The position numbers and the translations under genes are program-made. From contig DAIDJI010000250.1 in assembly GCA_027451455.1 (NCBI GenBank), positions 1 to 7,654 of the forward strand: a stretch of 7,654 bases of DNA. The letters run 5' to 3'. Shown here one piece after another: positions 1 to 6,071 of the stretch. A model generated the notes under the pieces. It made no database searches and was not told the DNA's origin. It worked only from the letters and a program-made list of their open reading frames with translations. Each line of letters starts with the position of its first letter. Positions within the stretch are counted from its first letter, which is position 1. The stretch comes from Planctomycetales bacterium (GTDB lineage Bacteria; Planctomycetota; Planctomycetia; Isosphaerales; Isosphaeraceae).

Positions 1-177
1 CAGGCTCCGGACCGCCGAGGCGCGGGCGAGCGTGAAGAGTTGCTGGTCCATCGTGTCGAACAGCCAGCCGAGCGAAGCGACCAGGAAGACGAACCACTGA
101 TATCCGGTCAACCCCCTCCACCAGGCGCCCGAGGGTTCGATCGATGGCGGAGGAGGGGTCGCGTCGCCGATGTGCAT
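1..177 (-). CDS. MFS transporter, N-terminal part (gene continues past left edge)
   Basis: The minus strand is open from an ATG at 177 to the window edge, giving 59 residues with no stop. The N-terminus is Pro-rich and cytoplasmic-looking (about residues 1-23). It is followed by the start of a first membrane helix, YQWFVFLVASLGWLFDTMDQ (residues 26-45). An Asp-Thr-Met-Asp at the end of helix 1 is typical of major facilitator superfamily carriers, and I recognise this form from planctomycete MFS proteins. The start is supported by an AGGAG ribosome-binding site (plus-strand 185-189) 7 nt upstream of the ATG. The full protein would probably have about 12 helices and import or export a small solute across the inner membrane; the substrate cannot be told from this fragment. 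It is transcribed divergently from the membrane protein at 309. MFS assignment is fairly sure; subfamily is not. Confidence 0.75.
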   Translation of the reverse strand, partial: MHIGDATPPPPSIEPSGAWWRGLTGYQWFVFLVASLGWLFDTMDQQLFTLARASAVRSL

Positions 178-308
178 GGGGGCTCTCCTGGCCTGGGTGG
201 GATGCGTGGGGGTGATGAGGACCACGCCCGCCCTTCGAGAACACGATGAAACCACGGCGGAAGCCTGGCCGCAACCAGGCGGTCCCATTTTGACGGATCC
301 CTCGCGGA
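178..308. promoter_or_regulatory. Divergent intergenic region with an inverted repeat
   Basis: These 131 bp separate the divergent MFS and GT-C-like genes and must hold any promoters of their own. The MFS ribosome-binding site is at 185-189. An exact inverted repeat, GCCTGG-CCGCAA-CCAGGC, lies at 263-280 (6-bp arms, 6-nt loop). It could be an operator or a leader hairpin of the plus-strand gene. A TTGACG at 290-295 resembles a -35 box, but no good -10 box follows at the right distance, so I do not call a promoter. Function of the repeat is inference. Confidence 0.3.
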
Positions 309-1811
309 ATGGGCCACTGGTCGCGTAAGATCGTCGCCATGCGAGTCCTGACCCGGATGATCCTGATATTTTCGATCGTGCTGGTTGCACTGCTCGTCGT
401 CGGCCTCCGGACGGGCCGGATCCCGACCGGTATCCGGGGCGAGTGGGAGTGGCTCCGGCTCGGTGAGAAAGTCCACCTACACTGGGCTTCGATGGCCCTG
501 GGGGCCTCGGGGGTCGCCGTGTACTCGGTGATGGCCGGGCTCGGGTATCGATCTCTGCGGCAAGCGGCGACGACCACGAGGGAAGCTCTCTGGCTCGCCG
601 GCCTGCTTGTCGCCGCGATCGCCGTGCAGGTCGCCATCCCGATCGGGGCGCCTTATGGGTATGGCCTCACCCGGTGGGCGCTCGTGAATTATCTACCTGG
701 ATCGAGCGGGTATTTTCGGATCGCCCGAGACCGGGCAGCGCCTGATCCGATCCGGTTCCTCGCTGAGTATCCGGTCTGGATCGAGTCGCAGGATTCACTC
801 CACATCGGCACCCACCCGCCGGGGCTGATCCTCGCCGAATGCCTGCTGCTCTCGACGATGGAACGTCACCCGGGTCTCGCCGAATCCCTTACCGACTGGA
901 TGCCCGAACCGGTTCAGACGGGGTTTCGTTCCCTGAGCCCGCCGCCCCGTCGCCACGAGCGAGCCGCTCTCTTCGTGACGGCGCTGATCACGCTCGTCGC
1001 CTGCGCAGGGACGGTCGTCCCGCTCTACCTGCTGGCGAGGTCGTCGATGCCGGCGCACGCGGCCTGGGCTGCCGCAGCGCTCTGGCCCGTGGCGAGCGCC
1101 GCCAACCTCTTCCAGCCCGACGCCGACACCGCCTACCCGCTCCTTTCGACGGCCGCCTGGGCGCTGGCCGCATGGTCGGCCCGATGGACCGGCCGTCGAT
1201 CGGCGTTCGTCCTCGCCGCGGCCTCAGGCATTGTCATGGGGTTGGGGATGGCCTTCACTCTGGCGTTGCTGCCGGTCGGTCTCATCGTGGCGTTGATCGT
1301 CGCGACCGATTCCTCGGTTCGCCCCGTGCGTCGGATCGGCCTGATTGCCGCGACAGGCGTGGGTTTCCTGGCGGTCGTGCTGGGCGGATGGATCGCCTCG
1401 GGGGCGAATCCGTTCGTGATCTGGTCGTGGAACTTGCACCACCACGCCCGTTTCTACGACGAATATCCGCGAACGTATCGCGTCTGGCTCTGGGCCAACG
1501 GGATCGAGCTGGCGATCGCGATCGGCCTGCCGACCGCGGTCTGGGCGATGGTCGGGATGGTCTCACCCCGATCGCTCCCGCGTCCGGCCTGGGCGACCCT
1601 CGCCGTCCTGTTCCTCGTCAACCTGACCGGCCGGAACATGGGCGAGGTCGCCCGGCTCTGGCTCCTCTTCATGCCGCCGATCACAATCGCCGCGGCGAAG
1701 GGACTCGACCGCCTGGGAGTCGGACCCATTCCGGTCGCGATCACGACCGCGACGATTGGAGCGCAGACGCTGGCCCTCCAGGCGATGATCCAGGTCGTCT
1801 ATCCGGTCTGA
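309..1811 (+). CDS. Polytopic membrane protein, GT-C/family 39-like glycosyltransferase candidate
   Basis: The protein has 500 residues and about 12 hydrophobic segments, starting at roughly residues 13-33, 92-112, 217-242, 248-265, 298-330, 343-364, 394-417, 427-440, 445-462 and 473-497. A loop block at about 134-172 runs GYFRIARD, then FLAEYP, then a His (165), then THPPG (168-172). This pattern, with Asn-Leu-Phe-Gln-Pro-Asp at 266-271 and a later N-L-T-G-R-N (438-443), resembles GT-C-fold transferases that move a sugar from a lipid-phosphate carrier on the outer face of the membrane. The acceptor and sugar are unknown. An acidic pair (E45, E47) sits in the first external loop, where GT-C enzymes keep a catalytic acid, but I cannot confirm the match. 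The start is uncertain: ATG 309 and ATG 339 (residue 11) both lack a clear ribosome-binding site, and 339 gives a more compact N-terminus. The gene is convergent with the acyltransferase at 1819-3054. Membrane nature is certain; enzyme class is moderately supported. Confidence 0.65.
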   Translation: MGHWSRKIVAMRVLTRMILIFSIVLVALLVVGLRTGRIPTGIRGEWEWLRLGEKVHLHWASMALGASGVAVYSVMAGLGYRSLRQAATTTREALWLAGLLVAAIAVQVAIPIGAPYGYGLTRWALVNYLPGSSGYFRIARDRAAPDPIRFLAEYPVWIESQDSLHIGTHPPGLILAECLLLSTMERHPGLAESLTDWMPEPVQTGFRSLSPPPRRHERAALFVTALITLVACAGTVVPLYLLARSSMPAHAAWAAAALWPVASAANLFQPDADTAYPLLSTAAWALAAWSARWTGRRSAFVLAAASGIVMGLGMAFTLALLPVGLIVALIVATDSSVRPVRRIGLIAATGVGFLAVVLGGWIASGANPFVIWSWNLHHHARFYDEYPRTYRVWLWANGIELAIAIGLPTAVWAMVGMVSPRSLPRPAWATLAVLFLVNLTGRNMGEVARLWLLFMPPITIAAAKGLDRLGVGPIPVAITTATIGAQTLALQAMIQVVYPV

Positions 1812-1823
1812 TCGCCGATCAGA
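1807..1823. terminator. Palindromic hairpin spanning both convergent stop codons
   Basis: The exact inverted repeat TCTGATC-GCC-GATCAGA has a 7-bp stem and 3-nt loop. It contains the TGA of the plus-strand gene (1809-1811) and the TGA of the minus-strand gene (read from 1821 to 1819). It is symmetric, so it would fold in both transcripts. No clear U-tract follows on either strand (GTTTCAAG on the plus side), so it is not a canonical Rho-independent terminator. A role in bidirectional termination or 3'-end protection is inference. Confidence 0.35.
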
Positions 1824-3054
1824 GTTTCAAGTAGATCCCGTTCCGCTCCAGGTATCGGACGAACAGATAGGTGATTGCGAAGAAGACGGCCAGTCCGATC
1901 GCTGCGTACCAGAGCGGCGAATCTCCGGGAATCACCGAGAGCACCGCCCCCTCGACCATATGGTGGATGACATAGGCCGCGAGCGGGTTCTGGCCGAACG
2001 TCCGGAAGAGGGCGACCCGCAGCCCGCCGACATCGCATAACGGGATGAAGAGCGCGTAAAGCGCCATCGCGAAGCCCGACGAGAACAGGGTGAACGGCAG
2101 GCTCACCACCTTCTTGTTCATCGACCAGTACGAATGCGGCCGAATGGTAGTGGGGGGCGGCTGGACGAACGGCGGCGTGGCGAGCATCGAGGCAATTGGA
2201 CGCCCGGAGGCATTGCCGAAGGGAGGCCAGACCGGCGATGCGGCGACGTCGCGGACGACCGGCACCGAGGCCCGGTCCGTGTCATAAAGCGTCCCCAGGC
2301 AATTGAACGCGTATCCGAGCGCCATCAGGACCGCCCCCGCGCTGAGCATCCGGGCCGTCGACGACCATGGGCCGCAGCTCCAGACCACGTCGTAGGTGAT
2401 CGTCCCGAAAAGCATCGGGATCGCCCATCCGATCGGCCCGAAAAAGCCGCCGTCCCACGCCGACCTTCCCGAAAGCCCGAGCCAGTCGTCCAGCCCGTTC
2501 GGTAGCCCGTAAACGAACGAGAAATTAAACACATAGGAGATCACGAGGTGAACGAGACAGCATCCGATCCATGCGAGCGTCCGGACCCGCAGGCTCGCGG
2601 CAACGACCGGTAGCACAAGAATCTGTGTTACGCCGATGATCGCGAGCACTTCCCAGAGATCGGCCTTGAGGAGCTGCAGGACGAATCGGGCGCCATCACC
2701 AGCGGACAGGTCGGCCCACTTCTTCGCGATCGAGAAATCCTCCTGGCCGTACATCACCATCGAGATCAGGACCAGGCCAAGGCTCCTGAGGATGGCGTGC
2801 GTGTAGGTGCGCCTCGGACCGTCGCGGCCGATCCGCTTCAGAACGCTCAGCCGGAAAGAGAACCCGGCGGCGAAGAAGAAGCTCGGCATGATCGTGTCGG
2901 CGTAGCTGAAGTACGGGTGTCCGTTGTGATGCTTGAGGACCTCGGGAAAGGCGGCCAGCCCTCCGACGAAGTTCACCAGAAACATCCCCGCGACGGTATA
3001 GCCGCGGAACTGATCCATCGACACGATCCGCGGCGCGGGCTTCTCTTGACCCAT
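1819..3054 (-). CDS. HGSNAT/DUF5009-like membrane acyltransferase
   Basis: The protein has 411 residues and about 10 membrane segments. The N-terminus has the family signature: R9-I-V-S-M-D-Q-F-R-G18, a first helix at about 19-37, a His-containing loop (H42, H43, H46), then YADTIMPSFFFAAG at 51-64. This matches bacterial relatives of heparan-alpha-glucosaminide N-acetyltransferase and YeiB/DUF5009 proteins, which pass an acyl group from a cytoplasmic donor across the membrane to a sugar acceptor. In the human enzyme a loop His carries the acetyl group; which His serves here is not known. A Pro-rich external loop at about 258-310 precedes the conserved W-S-M-N-K-K helix start (about 310-315). 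FGQNPLAAYVIHH lies at 353-365. I chose ATG 3054 over the in-frame ATG 3087 because GAGGAGG (3064-3070) sits 9 nt upstream of 3054; the longer form would add 11 residues. The acceptor is unknown. It converges on the GT-C-like gene, so a shared glycan role is possible but unproved. Confidence 0.75.
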   Translation of the reverse strand: MGQEKPAPRIVSMDQFRGYTVAGMFLVNFVGGLAAFPEVLKHHNGHPYFSYADTIMPSFFFAAGFSFRLSVLKRIGRDGPRRTYTHAILRSLGLVLISMVMYGQEDFSIAKKWADLSAGDGARFVLQLLKADLWEVLAIIGVTQILVLPVVAASLRVRTLAWIGCCLVHLVISYVFNFSFVYGLPNGLDDWLGLSGRSAWDGGFFGPIGWAIPMLFGTITYDVVWSCGPWSSTARMLSAGAVLMALGYAFNCLGTLYDTDRASVPVVRDVAASPVWPPFGNASGRPIASMLATPPFVQPPPTTIRPHSYWSMNKKVVSLPFTLFSSGFAMALYALFIPLCDVGGLRVALFRTFGQNPLAAYVIHHMVEGAVLSVIPGDSPLWYAAIGLAVFFAITYLFVRYLERNGIYLKL

Positions 3055-3063
3055 GATCGGGCG

Positions 3064-3070
3064 CCTCCTC
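3064..3070 (-). promoter_or_regulatory. Strong ribosome-binding site that sets the acyltransferase start
   Basis: On the minus strand the sequence reads GAGGAGG, then 9 nt, then ATG at 3054. It is a near-perfect Shine-Dalgarno sequence. It lies inside the 5' extension of the longer reading frame that begins at 3087, which makes the shorter start much more likely. Confidence 0.75.
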
Positions 3071-3444
3071 GCTGGCCTGTCGGACATCGGCGGGGTCTAC
3101 CGGCCCACCTCGGCCTGGGACGCTCGTGAGACTACGGGACGCGCGGGGGTCTTGTCGACCCTCCCTCGCCCGATCAAGGGCGATCCGGCCGATCGCGAAG
3201 GAGAGGGATTCACTCGAACCGGGCAGGAGGATGAGACGGGCCGAACCTCCAAATCTAGGCCCGACAACCCCTCTCGAACACGCTTTTTTCGGATTTTCTT
3301 GCGGTTTCTTGTAAAACCTCCCGATAAACCCGGCCATCGCCACACTCGGCCCCGCTCGATCTCCTTCGCCTGGTCAGCCCAGAGACGATCCCCTCCCCCG
3401 GTGCCGCGTCTCGCTTTTTTTCCGCATCCCGATCGATCTGGCTC

Positions 3445-3478
3445 ATCAAGGCGTCCCTTCGGAACGGACGCTCTTGAT
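3445..3478. repeat. 34-nt imperfect inverted repeat (strong hairpin)
   Basis: The arms ATCAAGGCGTCC (3445-3456) and GGACGCTCTTGAT (3466-3478) give 12 base pairs with a single bulged T at 3472. The 9-nt apical segment contains CTTCGG, which can form a stable UUCG-type loop. It has no T-run after it on either strand, so a simple terminator is unlikely. It could be an operator, a structured RNA element or a short mobile repeat; function is unknown. Confidence 0.55.
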
Positions 3479-3571
3479 TCACCATGCCGCCAGGAGGCAC
3501 AGAGAAGATGAGGCCCATTCTGCCGACCCGCCTCGCAGGACATCGACGTCGGCCGCAATACGGCAAAACGC

Positions 3572-3587
3572 CATCGCCTCGGCGATG
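3572..3587. repeat. Perfect 7-bp inverted repeat, CATCGCC-TC-GGCGATG
   Basis: This is an exact inverted repeat with a 2-nt centre (effectively a 4-nt loop in RNA). It is preceded by a smaller one, GCCG-CAATA-CGGC, at 3552-3564. A third, at 3697-3715, pairs about 8 bp with one G-T around a TTC loop. They form a small cluster in the non-coding stretch upstream of the racemase operon. Function is unknown; GC-rich DNA produces such pairs by chance fairly often. Confidence 0.35.
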
Positions 3588-3738
3588 CAGCAGACGCTTC
3601 ACGGCATTCATACCGAGGTCGTGAAGCGGATTCGGAGCCGGGCGGTATTCGTCGTTCGCTCGGCCTGAGCGGGGCCCCACCGTCCGCGAATCGCGCCGGC
3701 CTCCTTCGGGGGCCGCTGGCTGCAATTCATCTGGCCGT

Positions 3739-3753
3739 GGCGGTCGTACCGCC
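3739..3753. promoter_or_regulatory. Palindrome at the -35 position, candidate operator
   Basis: GGCGGT-CGT-ACCGCC is an exact inverted repeat with 6-bp arms and a 3-bp centre. Its right arm (3748-3753) occupies exactly the position of a -35 hexamer 17 bp upstream of the TATAAT at 3771. A regulator dimer bound here would compete with or assist RNA polymerase, so this is a candidate control site for the racemase operon. No regulator gene lies in the window to pair with it. Confidence 0.4.
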
Positions 3754-3770
3754 GGGGCGTGGGCTCGGGT

Positions 3771-3776
3771 TATAAT
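3771..3776 (+). promoter_or_regulatory. Consensus -10 box (TATAAT) of the racemase operon
   Basis: A perfect TATAAT stands in very GC-rich surroundings 61 bp before the racemase ATG. A sigma-70-type start would fall near 3782-3784, leaving a leader of about 55 nt. No good -35 hexamer is present at 16-18 bp; the spot is taken by an inverted repeat, which suggests activator dependence or operator control. The promoter call is inference from the -10 match and its position. Confidence 0.55.
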
Positions 3777-3781
3777 CGGAG

Positions 3782-3810
3782 GCGGGTCGGATCGCCGGCC
3801 CGGAACCCGC
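3782..3810 (+). promoter_or_regulatory. Possible leader hairpin of the racemase operon
   Basis: GCGGGT (3782-3787) and ACCCGC (3805-3810) are exact complementary arms with a 17-nt loop. They sit at or just after the predicted transcription start. The leader then runs to the ATG at 3838 with only a weak ribosome-binding site (GAAG). A 6-bp stem with a long loop is modest evidence in GC-rich DNA. Confidence 0.25.
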
Positions 3811-3837
3811 TCGCCGCAACCTGCACCCGACGAAGTC

Positions 3838-4965
3838 ATGCCGAGAATTGACAGGATCGACCTCCGGATCGTCCGACTGCCGCTGGTCCGCCCGTTCCAG
3901 ACCAGCTCGAGCCGCAAGACGCACCTCGACCATATCCTCGTCCGGGTGGAGGGCGCGGACCTCGAAGGATGGGGCGAATGCGCCAGTCCGTCCGATCCGT
4001 ATTACTGCCCCGAGACGACCGGGACCTGCTGGCAGATCCTCGAAGACTTCCTTGCGGCGGCGGTCCTCGGACGCGACTGGTCAACCATTGAGGAACTGAC
4101 CGCACTGTATCGCCCGGTGAAGGGGAACCGGTTCGCCAAGGCTGGCCTGGAAATGGCGTGCTGGGATGCCCTTGCGCGATCGAGCGGCATCCCGCTCCAC
4201 CGGATGCTCGGCGGGACGCGGCCAGAGATCTTCTCGGGCGTCAGCCTGGGGATTGAGTCGAGCGTTGACGTCCTATTCGATCAGATCGGGCGCTATCTTG
4301 ACGAGGGCTATCGACGGATCAAACTCAAAATTGCACCGGGGTGGGATGTTGAAGTGGTTCGGAAGGTCCGAGAGCGATACCCCGAGATCCTGCTCCAGGT
4401 TGACGCCAACTCGGCCTACACGCTTGACGACCTTCCGACACTTCGGGCGCTGGACGACTTCGACCTTCTGCTGATCGAGCAACCGCTGGCGCACGACGAC
4501 ATCATCGACCACGTCCGGTTGCAGGCTGCGCTCAAAACGCCGATCTGTCTCGACGAGAGTATTCACTCGGCCGAGGACGCCCGGAAGGCGATCGAGATCG
4601 GGGCCTGCCGGATCATCAATATCAAGGTGAGCCGGGTCGGTGGCCTGCTGGAGGCGAAGCGCGTCCACGACGTCTGCCAGGCGAGTGGCGTCCCGGTCTG
4701 GTGCGGTGGGATGCACGAGTTCGGGATCGGAAGGGCGGCGAACGTCGCGATCGCGTCACTCCCCGGCTTCAACCTCCCCGGCGACGTCTCCGGGTCGGAC
4801 AAGTATTATGCCGAGGACGTCGTCGACCCGCCGATCCTGGCCGATCGGGGGGCGATCACGATGTTCGAGGGCCCCGGCCTCGGCGTCGAGCCGATCCTCG
4901 ACCGGATCGAGGCCCGGACCCTCCGCAGGCAATCGATCGAGCGGAACGCGAGGACGACCGGATGA
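3838..4965 (+). CDS. N-succinylamino acid racemase (MenC type 2 / NSAR-OSBS family)
   Basis: This 375-residue enolase-superfamily enzyme probably interconverts N-succinyl-D- and L-amino acids in the cytoplasm. An N-terminal capping domain (about 1-125) precedes the barrel. The catalytic set is complete: K162-L-K164, metal ligands D189 (in LLQVDAN), E214 (in LLIEQPL) and D239 (in ICLDES), and the opposite-face base K263 (NIKVSRVGG). The numbering nearly coincides with Amycolatopsis N-acylamino acid racemase. R266, reported as important for racemase rather than o-succinylbenzoate synthase specificity, is present. The length is normal for the family. The 291-300 loop reads GMHEFGIGRA, where relatives usually have an ETG core, so H293 and F295 may alter substrate choice. 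The ATG at 3838 fits the usual family N-terminus, though its ribosome-binding site is weak. The stop overlaps the next start (ATGA). A role in menaquinone synthesis (OSBS) is the alternative. The operon partners and the absence of men genes favour the racemase. Confidence 0.85.
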   Translation: MPRIDRIDLRIVRLPLVRPFQTSSSRKTHLDHILVRVEGADLEGWGECASPSDPYYCPETTGTCWQILEDFLAAAVLGRDWSTIEELTALYRPVKGNRFAKAGLEMACWDALARSSGIPLHRMLGGTRPEIFSGVSLGIESSVDVLFDQIGRYLDEGYRRIKLKIAPGWDVEVVRKVRERYPEILLQVDANSAYTLDDLPTLRALDDFDLLLIEQPLAHDDIIDHVRLQAALKTPICLDESIHSAEDARKAIEIGACRIINIKVSRVGGLLEAKRVHDVCQASGVPVWCGGMHEFGIGRAANVAIASLPGFNLPGDVSGSDKYYAEDVVDPPILADRGAITMFEGPGLGVEPILDRIEARTLRRQSIERNARTTG

Positions 4966-6071
4966 ATTCTCCCCCGATGCTGGAATTGCTGGAAACGCTG
5001 GTCCGCCACGAGTCGCCCAGCCGCGAGAAGCCCTCGCTCGACCGCCTGGGCGGCCTGCTCGCCGAGTTGCTTCGCGATCGAGGCGGAGCGGTCGAGAGGA
5101 TCGCCAATCCTGAAGGCGGTGACCACGTCCTGGCTCGTTTTTCCGGGCCAGACGCGGTTCGTCCTGCGCTGGTGCTCGGGCATTTCGACACGGTCTGGCC
5201 GCTCGGAACGCTCGCGACGATGCCGTTTCGGATTGAGGAGGGTCGGGCGTACGGGCCGGGCATCTACGACATGAAGGCCGGGCTGACGATCTTCCTCGAC
5301 GCGATCGCCGAAAGGGTCAAAAAACGCCCGCGTCCGATCTGGGCCCTGTTCACGTCGGACGAGGAGATCGGCAGCCCGAGTTCTCGGGCGCTGATCGAGG
5401 ACCTGGCGAGGCAGTGCGCCTATGCCCTCGTCCTCGAGCCGCCGATGGCCGATGGGAGCCTCAAGACGGCACGCAAGGGGGTCGGGCGTTACCTCCTGGC
5501 GGTCGATGGGAAGGCCGCCCACGCTGGCGTTGCGCCGCAGGAGGGTCGAAGTGCAATCGTCGAGCTAGCGCATCAGATTCTGGACATCCATAAACTGCAA
5601 GACCTCGAAGCCGGGACGACGCTGAACGTCGGCGTGATCCGGGGCGGGACGACCACGAACGTGGTCCCAGCCTCGGCCTCGGCGGATATCGATGTCCGTT
5701 CGACCTCAATAGCCGAAGCCGAGCGAATCGACCTGGCCCTGCGTTCGATCCAAGCCGTGACGCCCGGAACGCGGCTCTCCATCTCGGGTGGGTTCAATCG
5801 GCCGCCGATGGAGCGGTCGCCGGCGGTCGTCGGGCTCTTCGAGCAGGCCAGGCGAATCGGCCTGACGCTCGGTCTGGAGCTGACCGAGGGCGCGACCGGC
5901 GGCGGGAGTGACGGCAACTTCACTGCCGCGACTGGATTGCCGACGCTCGACGGCCTGGGCGTCCTCGGCGCGGGTGCCCACGCACTCGACGAGCATATCG
6001 TGATCGAATCCCTCCCCGAACGCTCCGCGCTGCTTGCGGCGCTCCTCTCGGAATTGCAGGTCGAGTCATGA
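4962..6071 (+). CDS. M20 metallohydrolase, probable N-succinyl-L-amino acid hydrolase
   Basis: This 369-residue protein has the M20 (carboxypeptidase G2-like) fold. It would hydrolyse the amide of an N-succinyl-L-amino acid to L-amino acid plus succinate, in the cytoplasm (no signal peptide). All di-zinc residues are visible: H74 with D76 (GHFDTVWP), bridging D103 (GIYDMKAG), general base E134 and ligand E135 (TSDEEIGS), E159 (LVLEPP) and H340 (GAGAHALDE). The dimerisation or lid domain spans about 170-280 and includes H187 (AAHAGVAP), the residue M20 dimers lend to the partner active site. I chose ATG 4962 because it overlaps the racemase stop (ATGA), has GAGGA 7 nt upstream and matches the family N-terminus. 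The frame is open further upstream to 4701, but that part is antisense-free shadow of the racemase gene with Arg-rich composition. Carboxypeptidase G2-type, ArgE/DapE-like or other amidohydrolase specificity is possible; operon context favours N-succinylamino acids. Confidence 0.85.
   Translation: MNSPPMLELLETLVRHESPSREKPSLDRLGGLLAELLRDRGGAVERIANPEGGDHVLARFSGPDAVRPALVLGHFDTVWPLGTLATMPFRIEEGRAYGPGIYDMKAGLTIFLDAIAERVKKRPRPIWALFTSDEEIGSPSSRALIEDLARQCAYALVLEPPMADGSLKTARKGVGRYLLAVDGKAAHAGVAPQEGRSAIVELAHQILDIHKLQDLEAGTTLNVGVIRGGTTTNVVPASASADIDVRSTSIAEAERIDLALRSIQAVTPGTRLSISGGFNRPPMERSPAVVGLFEQARRIGLTLGLELTEGATGGGSDGNFTAATGLPTLDGLGVLGAGAHALDEHIVIESLPERSALLAALLSELQVES

Larger units (their letters stand above)
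3055..3837. other. Long intergenic region between divergent genes; no convincing gene
   Basis: About 780 bp lie between the acyltransferase (minus) and the racemase operon (plus). Open frames exist on both strands, but their products are rich in Arg, Pro and Ser with no recognisable domain or good ribosome-binding site, as expected for chance frames in GC-rich DNA. An AT-richer patch at about 3281-3330 contains T-runs and a direct repeat TTTCTTG (3295-3301 and 3305-3311). It may hold the acyltransferase promoter, although I see no clear boxes. A run of seven Ts is at 3415-3421. Inverted repeats follow at 3445-3478, 3552-3564, 3572-3587 and 3697-3715, then the operon promoter region near 3739-3776. 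No tRNA-like cloverleaf was seen. Confidence 0.6.

Noticed and set aside
839..1834. A 331-residue plus-strand open frame overlapping the GT-C-like gene
   Set aside because: It is out of frame with the well-supported membrane protein; its product is very rich in Arg, Asp, Gly and Pro with no domain, as typical of a shadow frame in GC-rich coding DNA.
3055..3087. An 11-residue longer start for the minus-strand acyltransferase at 3087
   Set aside because: The strong GAGGAGG ribosome-binding site lies inside this extension, 9 nt before the ATG at 3054.
3281..3330. Promoter for the minus-strand acyltransferase in the AT-richer patch
   Set aside because: The minus strand has a TTTACA-like -35 candidate but no acceptable -10 box at 16-18 bp, so no specific promoter is called.
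3382..3421. Possible plus-strand terminator: GAGACG/CGTCTC arms followed by seven Ts
   Set aside because: The stem has only 6 bp around a 19-nt unpaired loop, and no plus-strand gene ends upstream that would need it. A terminator of an unseen small RNA cannot be excluded.
3053..3668. Several open frames of 62-220 residues on both strands in the long spacer
   Set aside because: The products are low-information Arg/Pro/Ser-rich sequences, have no good ribosome-binding sites, and overlap each other on both strands.
4701..4961. A longer hydrolase start at 4701, giving 456 residues
   Set aside because: The extra 87 residues overlap the racemase catalytic region in another frame and are Arg-rich. 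The ATGA overlap, the GAGGA site and the family N-terminus all support 4962.
3838..4965. Naming the racemase gene menC (o-succinylbenzoate synthase for menaquinone)
   Set aside because: The family overlaps with OSBS, but no other men gene is in the window, R266 is present, and the M20 and COG3375 partners point to N-succinylamino acid metabolism. OSBS side activity remains possible.
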